Shown one piece after another: positions 25,193 to 36,201 of a stretch of DNA of 64,000 nucleotides. Under the pieces are notes generated by a model. That model was given only the letters and a program-made list of their open reading frames with translations. It did no database searches and had not been told where the DNA came from. Both the position numbers and the translations under genes were made by a program. Positions within the stretch are counted from its first letter, which is position 1. Each line of letters opens with the position of its first letter. Location of the stretch: contig NZ_QAYC01000011.1 of assembly GCF_003053725.1 (NCBI RefSeq), positions 1 through 64,000 on the forward strand, given 5' to 3'. This DNA comes from Rhodovulum kholense (GTDB lineage Bacteria; Pseudomonadota; Alphaproteobacteria; Rhodobacterales; Rhodobacteraceae).

Positions 25193-26229
25193 GCGGGGCC
25201 GCGCATATCGTCTGGCGCTGGCGCGGCCTGTCGCTCCGGAGCGGGCGGCGGGCGCTTTGGGTCAATCTCGCGCTGATGCTCCTGCTCGCGGCCGGGGCGC
25301 TGGTCTCGCTGCGACTGGGGCGGATCGCCATCGGCCCGGCCGAGATCTGGCAGGTGCTGGCGGGCGAGGCGCCCTCGCGCATGCTGGACCATGTGGTGAT
25401 GGATATCCGCCTGCCGCGTCTTCTGGTGACGCTGGGCGCGGGGGCGGCGCTGGGGGCCTCGGGCGCGATCTTCCAGACGGTGTCGCGGAACCCGCTGGGC
25501 TCGCCCGACGTGATCGGCTTCACCGCGGGCGCGGCCAGCGGCGCGCTGGTCTGGATCATCGGCTTCGGCGGATCCGGGGCGGGCGTGGTGCCCGCGGCGC
25601 TGGCGGGCGCGCTTCTGACCGGGATCTGCGTCTACCTGCTGGCGCGCAAGGACGGGCGGGTCGGTGCCTACCGGCTGGTCCTGACCGGCATCGGCGTCGG
25701 CGCGATCCTCAGCGCCTTCAACGCGCTTCTGCTGGTGCGCGGAGACCTCGACGCCGCGATTTCCGGCAACCTCTGGCTTGCCGGCTCGGTCGAGGGCCGC
25801 AGCTGGGGCCATGTCTGGCCGCTCTGGCTGGGGCTGGGGCTTTTGATGCCGCCGCTTCTGCTGGGGATGCGCCCGCTGGGGCTGATGGCCATGGGCGACG
25901 ATCTGGCCGGCCCCCTGGGCGTGCCGGTCGAGCGGGCGCGGCGGTGGATGCTGGCGGGCGCGGTGACGCTGGCCGCGCTGGCCACGGCGGCGGCGGGCCC
26001 CATAGCCTTCGTGGCGCTGGCCGCGCCGCAACTGGTCCGGAGGCTTGCGCGCATGCCCGATCAGCCCCTGATCGGCGCCGCGCTGATGGGGGCTGCGCTG
26101 ATGCTGGGCGCGGACCTGCTCAGCCGCCTCGCCCCCTGGGGCGCGATCCTGCCGATCGGCCAGGTCACCGGCGTCATCGGCGGGCTTTACCTGATCTGGC
26201 TGCTGACCCGCAAAAGACGGCGGGGATAG
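25189..26229 (+). CDS. fepG: Ferric-siderophore permease, FepG-like
   Basis: A 346-aa FecCD-family permease. Landmarks are DIRLPRLLVTLGAGAALGAS, QTVSRNPLGSPDVIGFTAGA and GPIAFVALAAPQLVRRLA. NPLGSPDVIGF is typical of FepG rather than FepD. The GTG start overlaps the fepD stop (GTGA). It is followed, after 32 bases with a strong AAGGAGGA site, by the second NRPS protein. Confidence 0.9.
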   Translation: MSGAAHIVWRWRGLSLRSGRRALWVNLALMLLLAAGALVSLRLGRIAIGPAEIWQVLAGEAPSRMLDHVVMDIRLPRLLVTLGAGAALGASGAIFQTVSRNPLGSPDVIGFTAGAASGALVWIIGFGGSGAGVVPAALAGALLTGICVYLLARKDGRVGAYRLVLTGIGVGAILSAFNALLLVRGDLDAAISGNLWLAGSVEGRSWGHVWPLWLGLGLLMPPLLLGMRPLGLMAMGDDLAGPLGVPVERARRWMLAGAVTLAALATAAAGPIAFVALAAPQLVRRLARMPDQPLIGAALMGAALMLGADLLSRLAPWGAILPIGQVTGVIGGLYLIWLLTRKRRRG

Positions 26230-26261
26230 GCGATGCCCCATCCCAGCAAGGAGGACAGAGC

Positions 26262-28364
26262 ATGACCACCCACGGCCCGGAACAGGCCCTGCACACCCGT
26301 CCGTCCCGGCCCGGCGAGGGACGCGCCTGGCTGGCGCATCAGCAATCCGACGAGGGGCTCGCCCCCCGGATCGCCCAGGTTTCGCTGCCCGATCACCTGG
26401 AACCGGGCGCGGTGGCCGTCGCCCTGGCCGGGCGGCTGGCCGGGCGGGCCGAGCTGACGCGGCTCTACCGCTTCGACGAGGCGTGCGGGCTGCTGGTGAC
26501 GCCCGGCCGCGGCCGTCCCGACCTGCGCCTCCGCTGGGCCGCAAGCGCGGACGGGATCGGCCCCGTTATCGACAGCTGCGCCGCCGCGCCCTGGGATCTG
26601 TCGCACGAGCCGCCCCTGCGCGTCGTGCTGGTGCTGGCCCCCGGCGCCGCGCGGCTGGCCCTGATCCGTCACCCGGTGGCCGACGATCTGCCCGACAGCG
26701 CCACGCTGCTGGCCGAGCTGGTCCCCGGGGCGCAGCCCGCATCCGAAACCGGGACCGCGACCGGCGACGCCATCACCCGGCTCATCCTCACGGAATTCCG
26801 CAGCGCGCTGGAGGCGCCGCAGATGACGGCCGATTGCGATTTCTTCGACATGGGCGGGCATTCCCTGACCGCCACCCGGGTCATCGGCCGGCTGGCCGCG
26901 ACCCACGGGATCGAGCTGCGCCTGAACGATCTCTTCCTCCACCCGACGGCCGCGGCGCTGGCCCCGCTGGCGCGCCGGACCGGGACCGGCCTCGCTCCGG
27001 TGCCGGCCCGTTCCGCGGCCCCCGCAGACCGGGCGCCGCTTTCCCTGGCCCAGGCCTCGCTGTGGAAGATCTATGAGGCGCTCGGCTTCGGCCCGGTTTT
27101 CAACATCCCCTTCGTCCTGCGTTTCCTCGACCCGGTCGACGAGACAGTCTTTGCCACCGCCTTTCGCGACGTGATGGAGCGTCACCCGGCGCTGCGCAGC
27201 CGGTTCGCAGACAGCCCCGACGGGGTGCTGCAGGAGGCCGTTCCGATGGCAGAGCTCGACCGCATGGGCTGGTTCATGCCCTCGGGCGATGTCGAGGATC
27301 CGGCCCCGGTGCTGGCCGCCGAGGCGGCCCATGATTTCGACCTGGCGCGCGAGCTGCCTGTCCGGCTCCGCTTCATCCGGACCGGCGAGGGACAGCTTTT
27401 GTCCTTTCTCTTCCACCACATCGTTCTGGACGAGTGGTCGGTCAACCTGATGATGGACGAGCTGGCCCGCGCCTATGCCGCCCGCGCCGCGGGGCGGCCG
27501 CCGCTCTGGGCCGGGCCTGCCGCGCCCTTCCACGCCTTTGCCCGCCGCCAGGCGGCCAGAGGCCCCGATCCGCGCGCGCTGAGTTACTGGCTCGACGCGC
27601 TGCGCGACGCGCCCCCGCCCTGCCCGATCCGCCGTCCCGATGCGCCGCCGCTGCCCCGGGATCCGGACGCCGCCAATGATGCGGGGGGCGCGTGGTGCGA
27701 GATCGCGCTGGAGCCCCATGTCTCGGACGGCCTCTATGCCCTGTCCAAGGCCTGTTCGGCCTCGCTGTTCAACACCGTCTACGCGGCGATTTCGGTGGCA
27801 CTGCAACGACTTGCTGGGCTGGACGCGCTGACCGTCGGGACCTCGGCCTCGGGCCGGACCGATCCCGACTATTTCGACACGATCGGCTATTTCACCACTG
27901 TCACCGCGCATTGCCTGCGCGCGCCCGGCCATCTGACCCCGCGCGCCCTGATCGGCACCGTGCGCGACATGATCAACGGCTCGCTGCCCCATTGCGAGAT
28001 CCCCATCGACCTGGTCGAGGAAAGGCTGTCCGACGGCACATCCGCCCCCGGCGCGCATATGTTCGAGGTCTTCATCCAGATCCATGCCCGCAACGCCCTG
28101 AACGGCGCGCTGGAGGGCCCCGACGGCCCGGTCCGCTTTCGCCAGGTGGACCCGGACAAGACCGACTCGGTGCTGGGGCTGCAATTCGAGGTGGTCGAGG
28201 ACGTGATCGGCGGCGAGCGGGGCCTGCGCATGATGATGAGCTATCGCCACGCCCATTACAGCGCCGATGACGTCGCCGGGCTGGTGGCCGCCGTGACCCG
28301 CAGCTGCACCGCCTTCGCCCGCGAGGGGGCCGCCGACCTGCCCCTCGACGCGCTTCTGTCCTGA
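26262..28364 (+). CDS. Siderophore NRPS, VibF-like C-terminal half: vestigial C-PCP-C
   Basis: A 700-aa synthetase. The first 160 residues look like the N-terminal lobe of a condensation domain whose HHxxxDG motif has decayed to RHPVADD and whose second lobe is gone; this corresponds to the inactive C1 domain of VibF. A good carrier domain follows (about 165-240, DMGGHSLTA, pantetheine on Ser201), then a full condensation domain (about 259-700, HHIVLDEWS at His385-His386, ESLG-type elements further on). It would accept the aryl-threonyl-oxazoline formed by the other NRPS and transfer it to the polyamine amines. Because the first NRPS has no functional carrier, this PCP must be loaded in trans. 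Confidence 0.87.
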   Translation: MTTHGPEQALHTRPSRPGEGRAWLAHQQSDEGLAPRIAQVSLPDHLEPGAVAVALAGRLAGRAELTRLYRFDEACGLLVTPGRGRPDLRLRWAASADGIGPVIDSCAAAPWDLSHEPPLRVVLVLAPGAARLALIRHPVADDLPDSATLLAELVPGAQPASETGTATGDAITRLILTEFRSALEAPQMTADCDFFDMGGHSLTATRVIGRLAATHGIELRLNDLFLHPTAAALAPLARRTGTGLAPVPARSAAPADRAPLSLAQASLWKIYEALGFGPVFNIPFVLRFLDPVDETVFATAFRDVMERHPALRSRFADSPDGVLQEAVPMAELDRMGWFMPSGDVEDPAPVLAAEAAHDFDLARELPVRLRFIRTGEGQLLSFLFHHIVLDEWSVNLMMDELARAYAARAAGRPPLWAGPAAPFHAFARRQAARGPDPRALSYWLDALRDAPPPCPIRRPDAPPLPRDPDAANDAGGAWCEIALEPHVSDGLYALSKACSASLFNTVYAAISVALQRLAGLDALTVGTSASGRTDPDYFDTIGYFTTVTAHCLRAPGHLTPRALIGTVRDMINGSLPHCEIPIDLVEERLSDGTSAPGAHMFEVFIQIHARNALNGALEGPDGPVRFRQVDPDKTDSVLGLQFEVVEDVIGGERGLRMMMSYRHAHYSADDVAGLVAAVTRSCTAFAREGAADLPLDALLS

Positions 28365-28401
28365 CCCCACCGCGCCCGCGCATTGCCAGCCCGAGGTTCC
28401 C

Positions 28402-29259
28402 ATGACCCGACCCGATCCCGGCCCGTTCACCGCCCAGATCTCTGCGCAGATCTCCGGCCAGATCCCTGCCGATGACCCCGCCACCGGCCCGCGGCTGACC
28501 GCCCATGCCCTGGGCCTCAGCTATGCCGGAAAGCCGGTCTGCCGGGACATCACGCTGGAGGTGCCCGAGGGCCGCGTCTCGGTCATCCTGGGGCCGAATG
28601 GCTGCGGGAAATCGACCCTGTTGCGGGGGCTTTGCAACCTTCTGCCGGCGCAAAGCGGGCAGGTGCTGCTGGACGGGCGGAACATCGCCCGGATGCCCGC
28701 GCGCGCGCTGGCCTGCCAGGTGGGGCTGTTGCCGCAAAGCGCGCAGGCGCCCGCGGGCATCACCGTGGGCGATCTGGTGGCGCGCGGCCGCTATCCCCAT
28801 CAGGGCCCGTTCCGGCAATGGAGCGAGAGGGACGAACGGATCGTCGCCGAGGCCATGGCCGCCACCGGCATCGCCGATCTGGCCGGGCGCGATGTCGACG
28901 CGCTGTCGGGCGGGCAGCGCCAGCGGGTCTGGATCGCGCTGGTGCTGGCGCAGGAAACCCCGATCCTGCTGCTGGACGAGCCCACGACCTATCTCGACAT
29001 CGCCCATCAGCTTGACCTGTTGCGCCTGCTGCAACGGCTCAACCGCGAGCGGGGGCGCACCATCGTCGCGGTGCTGCACGATCTGAACCAGGCCTGCCGC
29101 TATGCCGACCACCTGATCGTCATGGCCGAGGGCGCGCTGGTGGCCGAGGGCACGCCGCGCGATCTGATGACGCCCGAGCTGCTGCGCCGGGTCTTCGGGC
29201 TCGATGCGCTGATCCTCGACGATCCGGTCAGCCATACGCCGCTGATCGTGGCGCGCTGA
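28402..29259 (+). CDS. fepC: Ferric-siderophore ABC ATPase, FepC-like
   Basis: A 285-aa ATP-binding subunit. Motifs are Walker A GPNGCGKSTLL, VGLLPQSAQ (Q-loop), signature [11 protein letters not shown], Walker B ILLLDEPTTYLD and the switch His in VLHDLNQA. The sequence ARGRYPHQGPF is characteristic of FepC-type subunits. The first 30 residues form an unusual extension with the repeated tripeptide-like units AQIS AQIS GQI, caused by a short tandem repeat in the DNA. A later start is possible but no better ribosome site was seen. It completes the FepBDG importer and ends immediately before the convergent IrtB-like gene. Confidence 0.9.
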   Translation: MTRPDPGPFTAQISAQISGQIPADDPATGPRLTAHALGLSYAGKPVCRDITLEVPEGRVSVILGPNGCGKSTLLRGLCNLLPAQSGQVLLDGRNIARMPARALACQVGLLPQSAQAPAGITVGDLVARGRYPHQGPFRQWSERDERIVAEAMAATGIADLAGRDVDALSGGQRQRVWIALVLAQETPILLLDEPTTYLDIAHQLDLLRLLQRLNRERGRTIVAVLHDLNQACRYADHLIVMAEGALVAEGTPRDLMTPELLRRVFGLDALILDDPVSHTPLIVAR

Positions 29260-31064
29260 TCAGCCCGCCACCGACCAGCGCTTGCGCGCGCCCTGCGCGG
29301 CCCACATCCGGGCATAGCGCCCGCCCTGCCCGATCAGCGCCCCGTGGCGGCCCGCCTGCACCAGCTTACCGTTCTCGATGACAAGGATCTGGTCGGCCCC
29401 GACGATGGTCGACAGCCGGTGCGCGATCACGATCACCGTCTTCTCGGCCACCAGCGCATCCAGCGCGCTCTGCACCGCCAGCTCGCTTTCGGTATCGAGC
29501 GCCGCCGTCGGTTCGTCCAGCACCACGATGGGCGCGTCCTTCAGAAGCGCCCGCGCGATCGAGATCCGCTGACGCTCGCCGCCCGACAGCCGCCCGCCGA
29601 TCTCGCCCAGGGGCGTGTGCCAGCCCTGCGGCAGCCGCTCGATGAAATCCAGGCATTGCGCGGCGGCGGCGGCGGCGCGGACCTCGTCATCGCTGGCCTC
29701 GGGGCGGCCCATGCGGATATTGGCCAGCACCGTGTCGTTGAACAGGTAGACGTCCTGGAACACGACCGAGACCAGCCCGTCGATCCGGTCCGCGGGGATC
29801 TGCCGCAGATCGACCCCGCCGATGGTGACGTGTCCCTTTTGCGGATCGAAATGGCGCAGCAGCAGCCGGGTCAGCGTGGTCTTGCCGCAGCCCGAGGGCC
29901 CGACCAGCGCGGTCAGCGAGCGTTCGGGCAGCACCGCGTCGAAATCGCGGATCGTGGGGCTGTCGGCATTGGCATAGGTGAAGCCCACGCCCTCGAACCG
30001 GATCTCATGGCTCTCGGGCATGGCGGGCGGGTCCATCTGCGGTGCCGGGCGGATCGCCATCAGGGCCGCGATCCGTTCCAGCGCGGCCTCCATCACCTCG
30101 AGCATGGCGGTATAGAGGATGAAGGTCGACAGCGGTTCCGACAGCCGCACCACGATGACGAAGACCGCGCCAAGGGCCGCCGGATGCAGGCTGCCCGCGA
30201 CCACCAGCCAGACGCCCACGCCCAGCACCGCGACCAGCCCCAGTTCGACCACGCTGGCCACGATGATGTTGGGCTTGGCGCCCTTGCGATGGCCGAAGAT
30301 CTGGATCTGTTCGAGCTTGCGGAAGGTGGCCGAGAGCCGCTCGGCCTTCTCGCCCGCCCGGCCCACGGCGCGCAGGATCGGCAGCCCCTGGGTATATTCC
30401 AGCACATCGGCGCTGGCCTCCTGGTGGGCCTGTCCGAGGATGCGCTTGCCCCGCCCCAGTGCCGGGCGCCGCCAACGGTAAAGCGGCACGATGGCCGGGA
30501 AGACCAGCAGCAGCAAGAGCCCCAGCCGCCAGTCGAACAGCAATATCCCCAGCGCCGCGCAGAAGGGTGTCACCACCGCGGTGAAGACGAGGTTCAGCAC
30601 CGTCAGCGCATAAAGCAGGTTCTCGTCGACATTGCCCAGCACCATCGAGTTCAGCTCTCCCGCGCGCCTGTCCTGAAGCTGCTCGAGCGGAATTTCCCGC
30701 AGCTTGGCGCCCAGACGGCTGCGCAGCCGCCAGGTCGCGCGCACCATGCGCCCGTCGAAGTCGAACCCCTGTGCGACCCAGCGCAGCGCCGAGGCCGTGC
30801 CCATCAGGACGACCATCACCCCGAACCAGACCAGCGCCTCGCCCAGCCCCGGCCCGGTGGCCGCTGCCGTGAACAAGGGCGCGATGGCCGCCAGCCCGAA
30901 GCCCTGAAGCGCGGCCGCGGCGATCAGGCCTGCCAGCGCCCGGCGCAGCCCCGGCGCATCCTCGGGTCCGACGCTGTCGGCCAGCTGGCGGAAGGTGGTG
31001 AGAAAGGAGGTGGCGCCCGTCTTTCCTGCCTTGCGGGGGGCTGCCTTGGCATTTGCTGGCGCGT

Positions 31065-31068
<4 letters not shown>
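29260..31068 (-). CDS. ABC transporter, fused membrane-ATPase subunit, IrtB/YbtQ-like
   Basis: A 602-aa half-transporter with an exporter-type six-helix membrane domain (about 30-330) and a C-terminal ATPase (Walker [10 protein letters not shown], signature [10 protein letters not shown], Walker [13 protein letters not shown], switch His in IAHRLST). It pairs with the similar gene upstream, sharing a four-base ATGA overlap, so the two form a heterodimer. Family knowledge: IrtAB and YbtPQ have exporter architecture yet serve in siderophore uptake or iron release. Their place at the end of this locus suggests the same, although export of the siderophore is an equal alternative. Confidence 0.85.
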
Positions 31069-32927
<1,859 letters not shown>

Positions 32928-33317
32928 ATGCCTGCCTTGCCGTCGATCTGCATGTGCTGGCTGAAAGCCTGACGGGCGGGCTTGTGGCTGGATATTTCCG
33001 GGTGACAATGGCGGCCCGGCGGGGGAAATTCAAGCCTCGCGGCCCGGGCTGATGCGGGGGCTATTGCAGGGACTGGCGCGGGGGCGATGCCGGGCGGGAC
33101 GCGCGCGCCGCTGCCCCGGATTTCCCCTGGCGAAGGCGCTTGGCAACAGGCATGGCAAAGCCGTAACCGCGGCGCGACCGATCCTCGTCCCGACCCGCAG
33201 GGCGGCGCCCCGGCAGAAACCGCTTGCCCGAATCCCGAAGCTCGGCCAGCAATATACGGAAAAAAGGGAACAAAACGCGGGAAACCGTAACAAACGGTTC
33301 CGGGTCCGAGGGCAGAA
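32928..33317. other. Gene-free stretch before the plasmid partition remnant
   Basis: About 390 bases that must hold the promoter of the IrtAB-like pair on the minus strand and, on the right, the upstream region of the repA remnant. Base composition drops from very GC-rich to mixed around 33240-33310, where A-runs appear. Apart from the inverted repeat listed separately I see no defined element. Confidence 0.5.
33280..33302. repeat. Imperfect inverted repeat upstream of the repA remnant
   Basis: GGAAACCGT and ACGGTTCC face each other across a five-base AT-rich centre (one unpaired A in the left arm). It lies about 15 bases before the repA-like start codon, where repABC loci commonly bind their own RepA. 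It could therefore be a relic operator, but no specific consensus was matched. Confidence 0.35.
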
Positions 33318-33690
33318 ATGGTCCGCAGGCAGGAACGCATCGACCTGTTGGGCGGAGAGCACGCGCAAGAGCTTTCCGAAAGATTACAGGCACATAGGGC
33401 ACAGCTCTTTCCCCCCGGACGCCAAGCGGACCCTGCGCCGATTCCCCTCGGGTGAGGTCGCCCAGCTTCTGGGCGTCAAGGATGCCTATCTGCGCAAGCT
33501 GCATCTGGACGGCAAGGGCCCATCGCCAGAGATTCGCGCCAATGGCCACCGCTATTACAGCCCCGAGAACATCCAGGAGCTGCGCAAGTTCCTCGAGGCC
33601 GGGACGAAAACGCCCGGCACCTACCTGCCCGGACGGCGCGAGGGCGACCATCTGCAGGTCATCACCGTCATCAACTTCAAGGGCGGGTCG
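33318..33690 (+). pseudogene. repA: repA N-terminal remnant (ParA-type plasmid partition), frameshifted and truncated
   Basis: Translation from the ATG gives MVRRQERIDLLGGEH and ELSERLQAHRAQLFPP, then loses homology at a run of six C (33411-33416). Removing one C restores the family sequence DAKRTLRRFPSGEVAQLLGV, AYLRKLHLDGKGPSPEI, PGTYLPGRREGDHLQVI and TVINFKGGS. This is the winged-helix N-domain of RepA up to its deviant Walker A, where KGGSGKTT should continue. There the coding sequence breaks off and runs directly into repB. At least the whole ATPase domain is deleted, so it cannot function in partition. Confidence 0.85.
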
Positions 33691-34265
33691 CCGCGCTGAA
33701 GGCGCTGCACCTGCCGATCAAGGCCATGGTGCGGGAGCTGGACGATTGCGGGTTGGTGATCGCGCAGGGCCAGGAAAACGCCGCGCGGCGCGATCTGACC
33801 TTCATCGAACGGGCCAATTTCGCCCGCCAGATGCGCGACGCGGGTTATGACCGCAAGATCATCTGCGACGCGCTCCATGTCGACAAGATATTGATTTCGC
33901 AAATGCTTTCCGTAGCTGACCGGGTCCTGATCGAGGTGATCGGGTCGGCGCCGGGCATCGGGCGCGACCGCTGGCTGGCCTTGGCCGACAAGCTCAAGGG
34001 CCGCGATCTGGCCGACCGGGCAGTGGGCGAGAGTTCCGACGCCCGGTTCGAGGCGGTGATGGCGGCTCTGGCCCAACCTCGCCCCCCTGCCCCGCGCCCC
34101 CGCATCGTGACCGTCGCCGATGGCCGCGCGCTGGCCGAGGTGGCGCGCAAGCGCGGCCGCACCGTGCTCAGCGTCGACAATGGCGTGTCGGCCGGGTTCG
34201 AGAAGTGGCTGGTCGAGAACCTCGCCCATCTGCATGGCGACTGGCAGGACGGGCGCGAGGACTGA
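33687..34265 (+). pseudogene. repB: repB C-terminal remnant (ParB-type plasmid partition)
   Basis: Starting at the deletion joint, the frame reads VAALKALHLPIKAMVREL, then LVIAQGQENAARRDLTFIE, DALHVDKILISQMLSVADR and ends in a RepB-like C-terminus. The ParB N-terminal box is missing; the helix-turn-helix (KILISQML) and the dimerisation part remain, and an ATG 13 codons in (MVRELDD) could still start a 179-aa protein. It follows the repA fragment with no gap, so one deletion removed the end of repA and the start of repB. No repC follows. Confidence 0.82.
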
Positions 34266-34656
34266 GAAGAGCAGCGTAAACACCAAAAGGAGGCACGAGA
34301 CAGGAAGGACCAAAAGAAGAAGCCTCCGAGGACGCATCCCGAGAGGCCCCTATCGTTGTCCAGCACCTTCGATTCTGGGCCATGAGTTGACATCTCTCAA
34401 CCGCCGCAGTTGCGGGCGGGCCGGAAAGCTTTGCCTCGTGAATGGCCATGCAGGTCTTGACAACGACGCCCTTCGGGCATCCGCGACATCCGCGAAGCGG
34501 CAGCCCTGGTATCGATAACCGTGATGACCGGGATGAAGCTTTTGCGCGAGCCAGCGTTCTTCTATGCAACTTGCAATCCTTTCCTGTCAGGGCGGGCGAA
34601 GGCCCGACAACTGATTACCGCCTATCAGATGATTTCCAGAAGCAAGGGGAGTTGAG
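34266..34656. other. Gene-free stretch
   Basis: About 390 bases of mixed composition after the repB remnant, where repC would begin in an intact locus. No repC homology, transposase motif or convincing frame is visible on either strand. The last 20 bases include GGGGAG, the ribosome site of the following gene. Confidence 0.5.
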
Positions 34657-35130
34657 ATGGCTCCTGCCGCACTTCCCCTCACATTCGCCGGTCGGCCGGG
34701 CTGGGCCGTCCTTGGCGTGGTCGGCCTCGGCACACTCCTTTGGTATGGAGCAACGCGCGAGCGCGCGCCGGCAGTCCCCCGCACCGAGACCGACACCCAG
34801 ACCAAAACCTGCGACCGGCCATGGACGGTTCGGGTGCATGCCCAGGGCAACGACTGCGGCGGCACCTCGTCATCGACAATCGGCGCACCGCCCATCGTCA
34901 AGACCAGTGCTCCGGTCACCCACGCCGAGGGGATTGCGCTTTCCAATGCCACCTGGGCACTGCTGAACAAGCACCAACAGGCGATCCGCGTCCAGTCGAA
35001 GACAAAGCTCGAGCGCTATATCAATTCCAATCCTCCGCTGGGACAGCGCTCGTTTCCTGCCAGCGACCGCTCCGGCGGCAAGCGGATGGACATCGACAAT
35101 TACGGCTGTTCGCCGAATTTCCCGGTGTAG
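34657..35130 (+). CDS. Small membrane-anchored or exported protein, toxin-like cassette member
   Basis: A 157-aa protein not recognised with certainty. An N-terminal hydrophobic segment (about residues 14-32, WAVLGVVGLGTLLWYG) is followed by a Thr/Pro linker and a compact domain with RVHAQGNDCGGTSSSTIGAP, HAEGIALSNATWALLNKHQQ and a C-terminal GGKRMDIDNYGCSP. Two conserved-looking Cys and the DCGG turn suggest a small catalytic or disulphide-bonded domain, as in polymorphic toxin tails (inference). The gene after it starts three bases beyond the stop and is acidic, as immunity proteins often are. Composition is less GC-rich than the flanking operons. Confidence 0.55.
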   Translation: MAPAALPLTFAGRPGWAVLGVVGLGTLLWYGATRERAPAVPRTETDTQTKTCDRPWTVRVHAQGNDCGGTSSSTIGAPPIVKTSAPVTHAEGIALSNATWALLNKHQQAIRVQSKTKLERYINSNPPLGQRSFPASDRSGGKRMDIDNYGCSPNFPV

Positions 35131-35133
35131 CGC

Positions 35134-35649
35134 ATGGATCGCAGCGCACTTGAGGCACTCCCCAACTTTCCCTTTTCCCGCTTCCGCACCAGCGAGGCCG
35201 AGTTCCTCCTGCTCGAACTCTACTGGCCAGCGGTGATCCGCGAAGCAATCGGCCCCGAGGCGGGCGCACTGGTGGTGCCGCTGGCCGAGGCGGACCAGGA
35301 CAGCCAGAATTTCGGAACGCCGGTGCTTCTGAGCTTCTGGATCCCGCGGATCGGACGCGGGCTGCGGCTGCTTCACAACGACCCGCCGGACGGGGAGAGC
35401 CGATCCGAAAGCCAGCTCTTTGCCTCGGCCGCCATCCGGCAGCAACCTCCCGGATGGGAGCTGCCTGCCGATGGCCAGAGCGCTCCGGCCGTCGACCGCA
35501 TGGAAGAGCTGGTGGTGATCGCAGACACAGACCCTGCGGTCGCGGATGCCGTGGCCGAGGCAGCGCGTCTCTTCTTGCTGAAGGACATCCCGCTTGCCGA
35601 TATGCAGGCCTATTGCGACGAGCTGGAGGCGGAATGGCTGGCGAAATAG
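35134..35649 (+). CDS. Hypothetical acidic protein, possible immunity partner
   Basis: A 171-aa soluble protein without signal or membrane segments. Sequence landmarks are NFPFSRFRTSEAEFLLLELY, PVLLSFWIPRIGRGLRLLHN and an acidic C-terminal helix (LADMQAYCDELEAEWLA). No family was recognised. It is tightly coupled to the toxin-like gene before it (three-base gap, no separate strong ribosome site) and overlaps the acetyltransferase after it. The arrangement toxin-immunity is inferred from layout only. Confidence 0.55.
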   Translation: MDRSALEALPNFPFSRFRTSEAEFLLLELYWPAVIREAIGPEAGALVVPLAEADQDSQNFGTPVLLSFWIPRIGRGLRLLHNDPPDGESRSESQLFASAAIRQQPPGWELPADGQSAPAVDRMEELVVIADTDPAVADAVAEAARLFLLKDIPLADMQAYCDELEAEWLAK

Positions 35650-36056
35650 GGGACGGCGCGCCTGATCTCTGGCCCGCTGGATGGTATCCCCCGGAAGTCC
35701 TCACCACCGCGCAGACGCCAGCAGAATTGCGCGCATGGCTGTGGAGCGGCCTTGATGCGCGCATCCGCAGCTTTGCATGGTGGGCCTCTGCCTCCGAGAG
35801 CGAAGGCTTTCTGCTCCTCTATCACCAGTCCGTCGCGCAATTGGGTTTCTGGCTCTCGCCCGGGCTAAGGGGGCGCGGCTGGGGCAAAGTGGCGTTGCGC
35901 CGCGCTCTCACGCAGCTGCCGAACGATGCCAATACAGTCGTCCTCGCAGAAATAGCGAAGGAGAACACCGTCGCCAACCGGACCGCGCGCGCGGGTGGGA
36001 TGCGTTTGATTGCCGATCAGGCCCACCGAACGATCTTCTGCCTTGATCGCCCATAG
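35634..36056 (+). CDS. GNAT-family N-acetyltransferase
   Basis: A 140-aa single-domain acetyltransferase. The acetyl-CoA-binding motif A is visible as GFWLSPGLRGRGWGKVAL (RxxGxG/A type), followed by EIAKENTVANRTARAGGMRL, the usual C-terminal part where the strand and Asn contact the cofactor. The start overlaps the preceding gene by 16 bases with GGAGG upstream. Substrate unknown; in this context it could modify a toxin or antibiotic. It is the last gene before a run of mobile-element debris. Confidence 0.78.
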   Translation: MAGEIGDGAPDLWPAGWYPPEVLTTAQTPAELRAWLWSGLDARIRSFAWWASASESEGFLLLYHQSVAQLGFWLSPGLRGRGWGKVALRRALTQLPNDANTVVLAEIAKENTVANRTARAGGMRLIADQAHRTIFCLDRP

Positions 36057-36150
36057 ACACGCCAAGGTTCCTTTTAAAAAGCTGCACTGTTCTGGCGCGT
36101 TGAGAATTTGCGAGCGGACCGTGCCTTATCCCCGGGAAGATCACTCTCTG

Positions 36151-36175
36151 CCGTAAGCGGACTGTCCGCTTACGG
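36151..36175. repeat. Perfect 25-bp palindrome with a single central base
   Basis: CCGTAAGCGGAC and GTCCGCTTACGG form 12-bp arms around a central T. No T-run follows on either strand, so it is not a standard terminator. It lies between the acetyltransferase gene and the left end of the IS3-family element, in AT-richer sequence, and could be an operator, a relic end of another element, or a recombination site. Confidence 0.7.
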
Positions 36176-36201
36176 GTTGGCTGCAATCGAAAACCGCTAT
36201 T

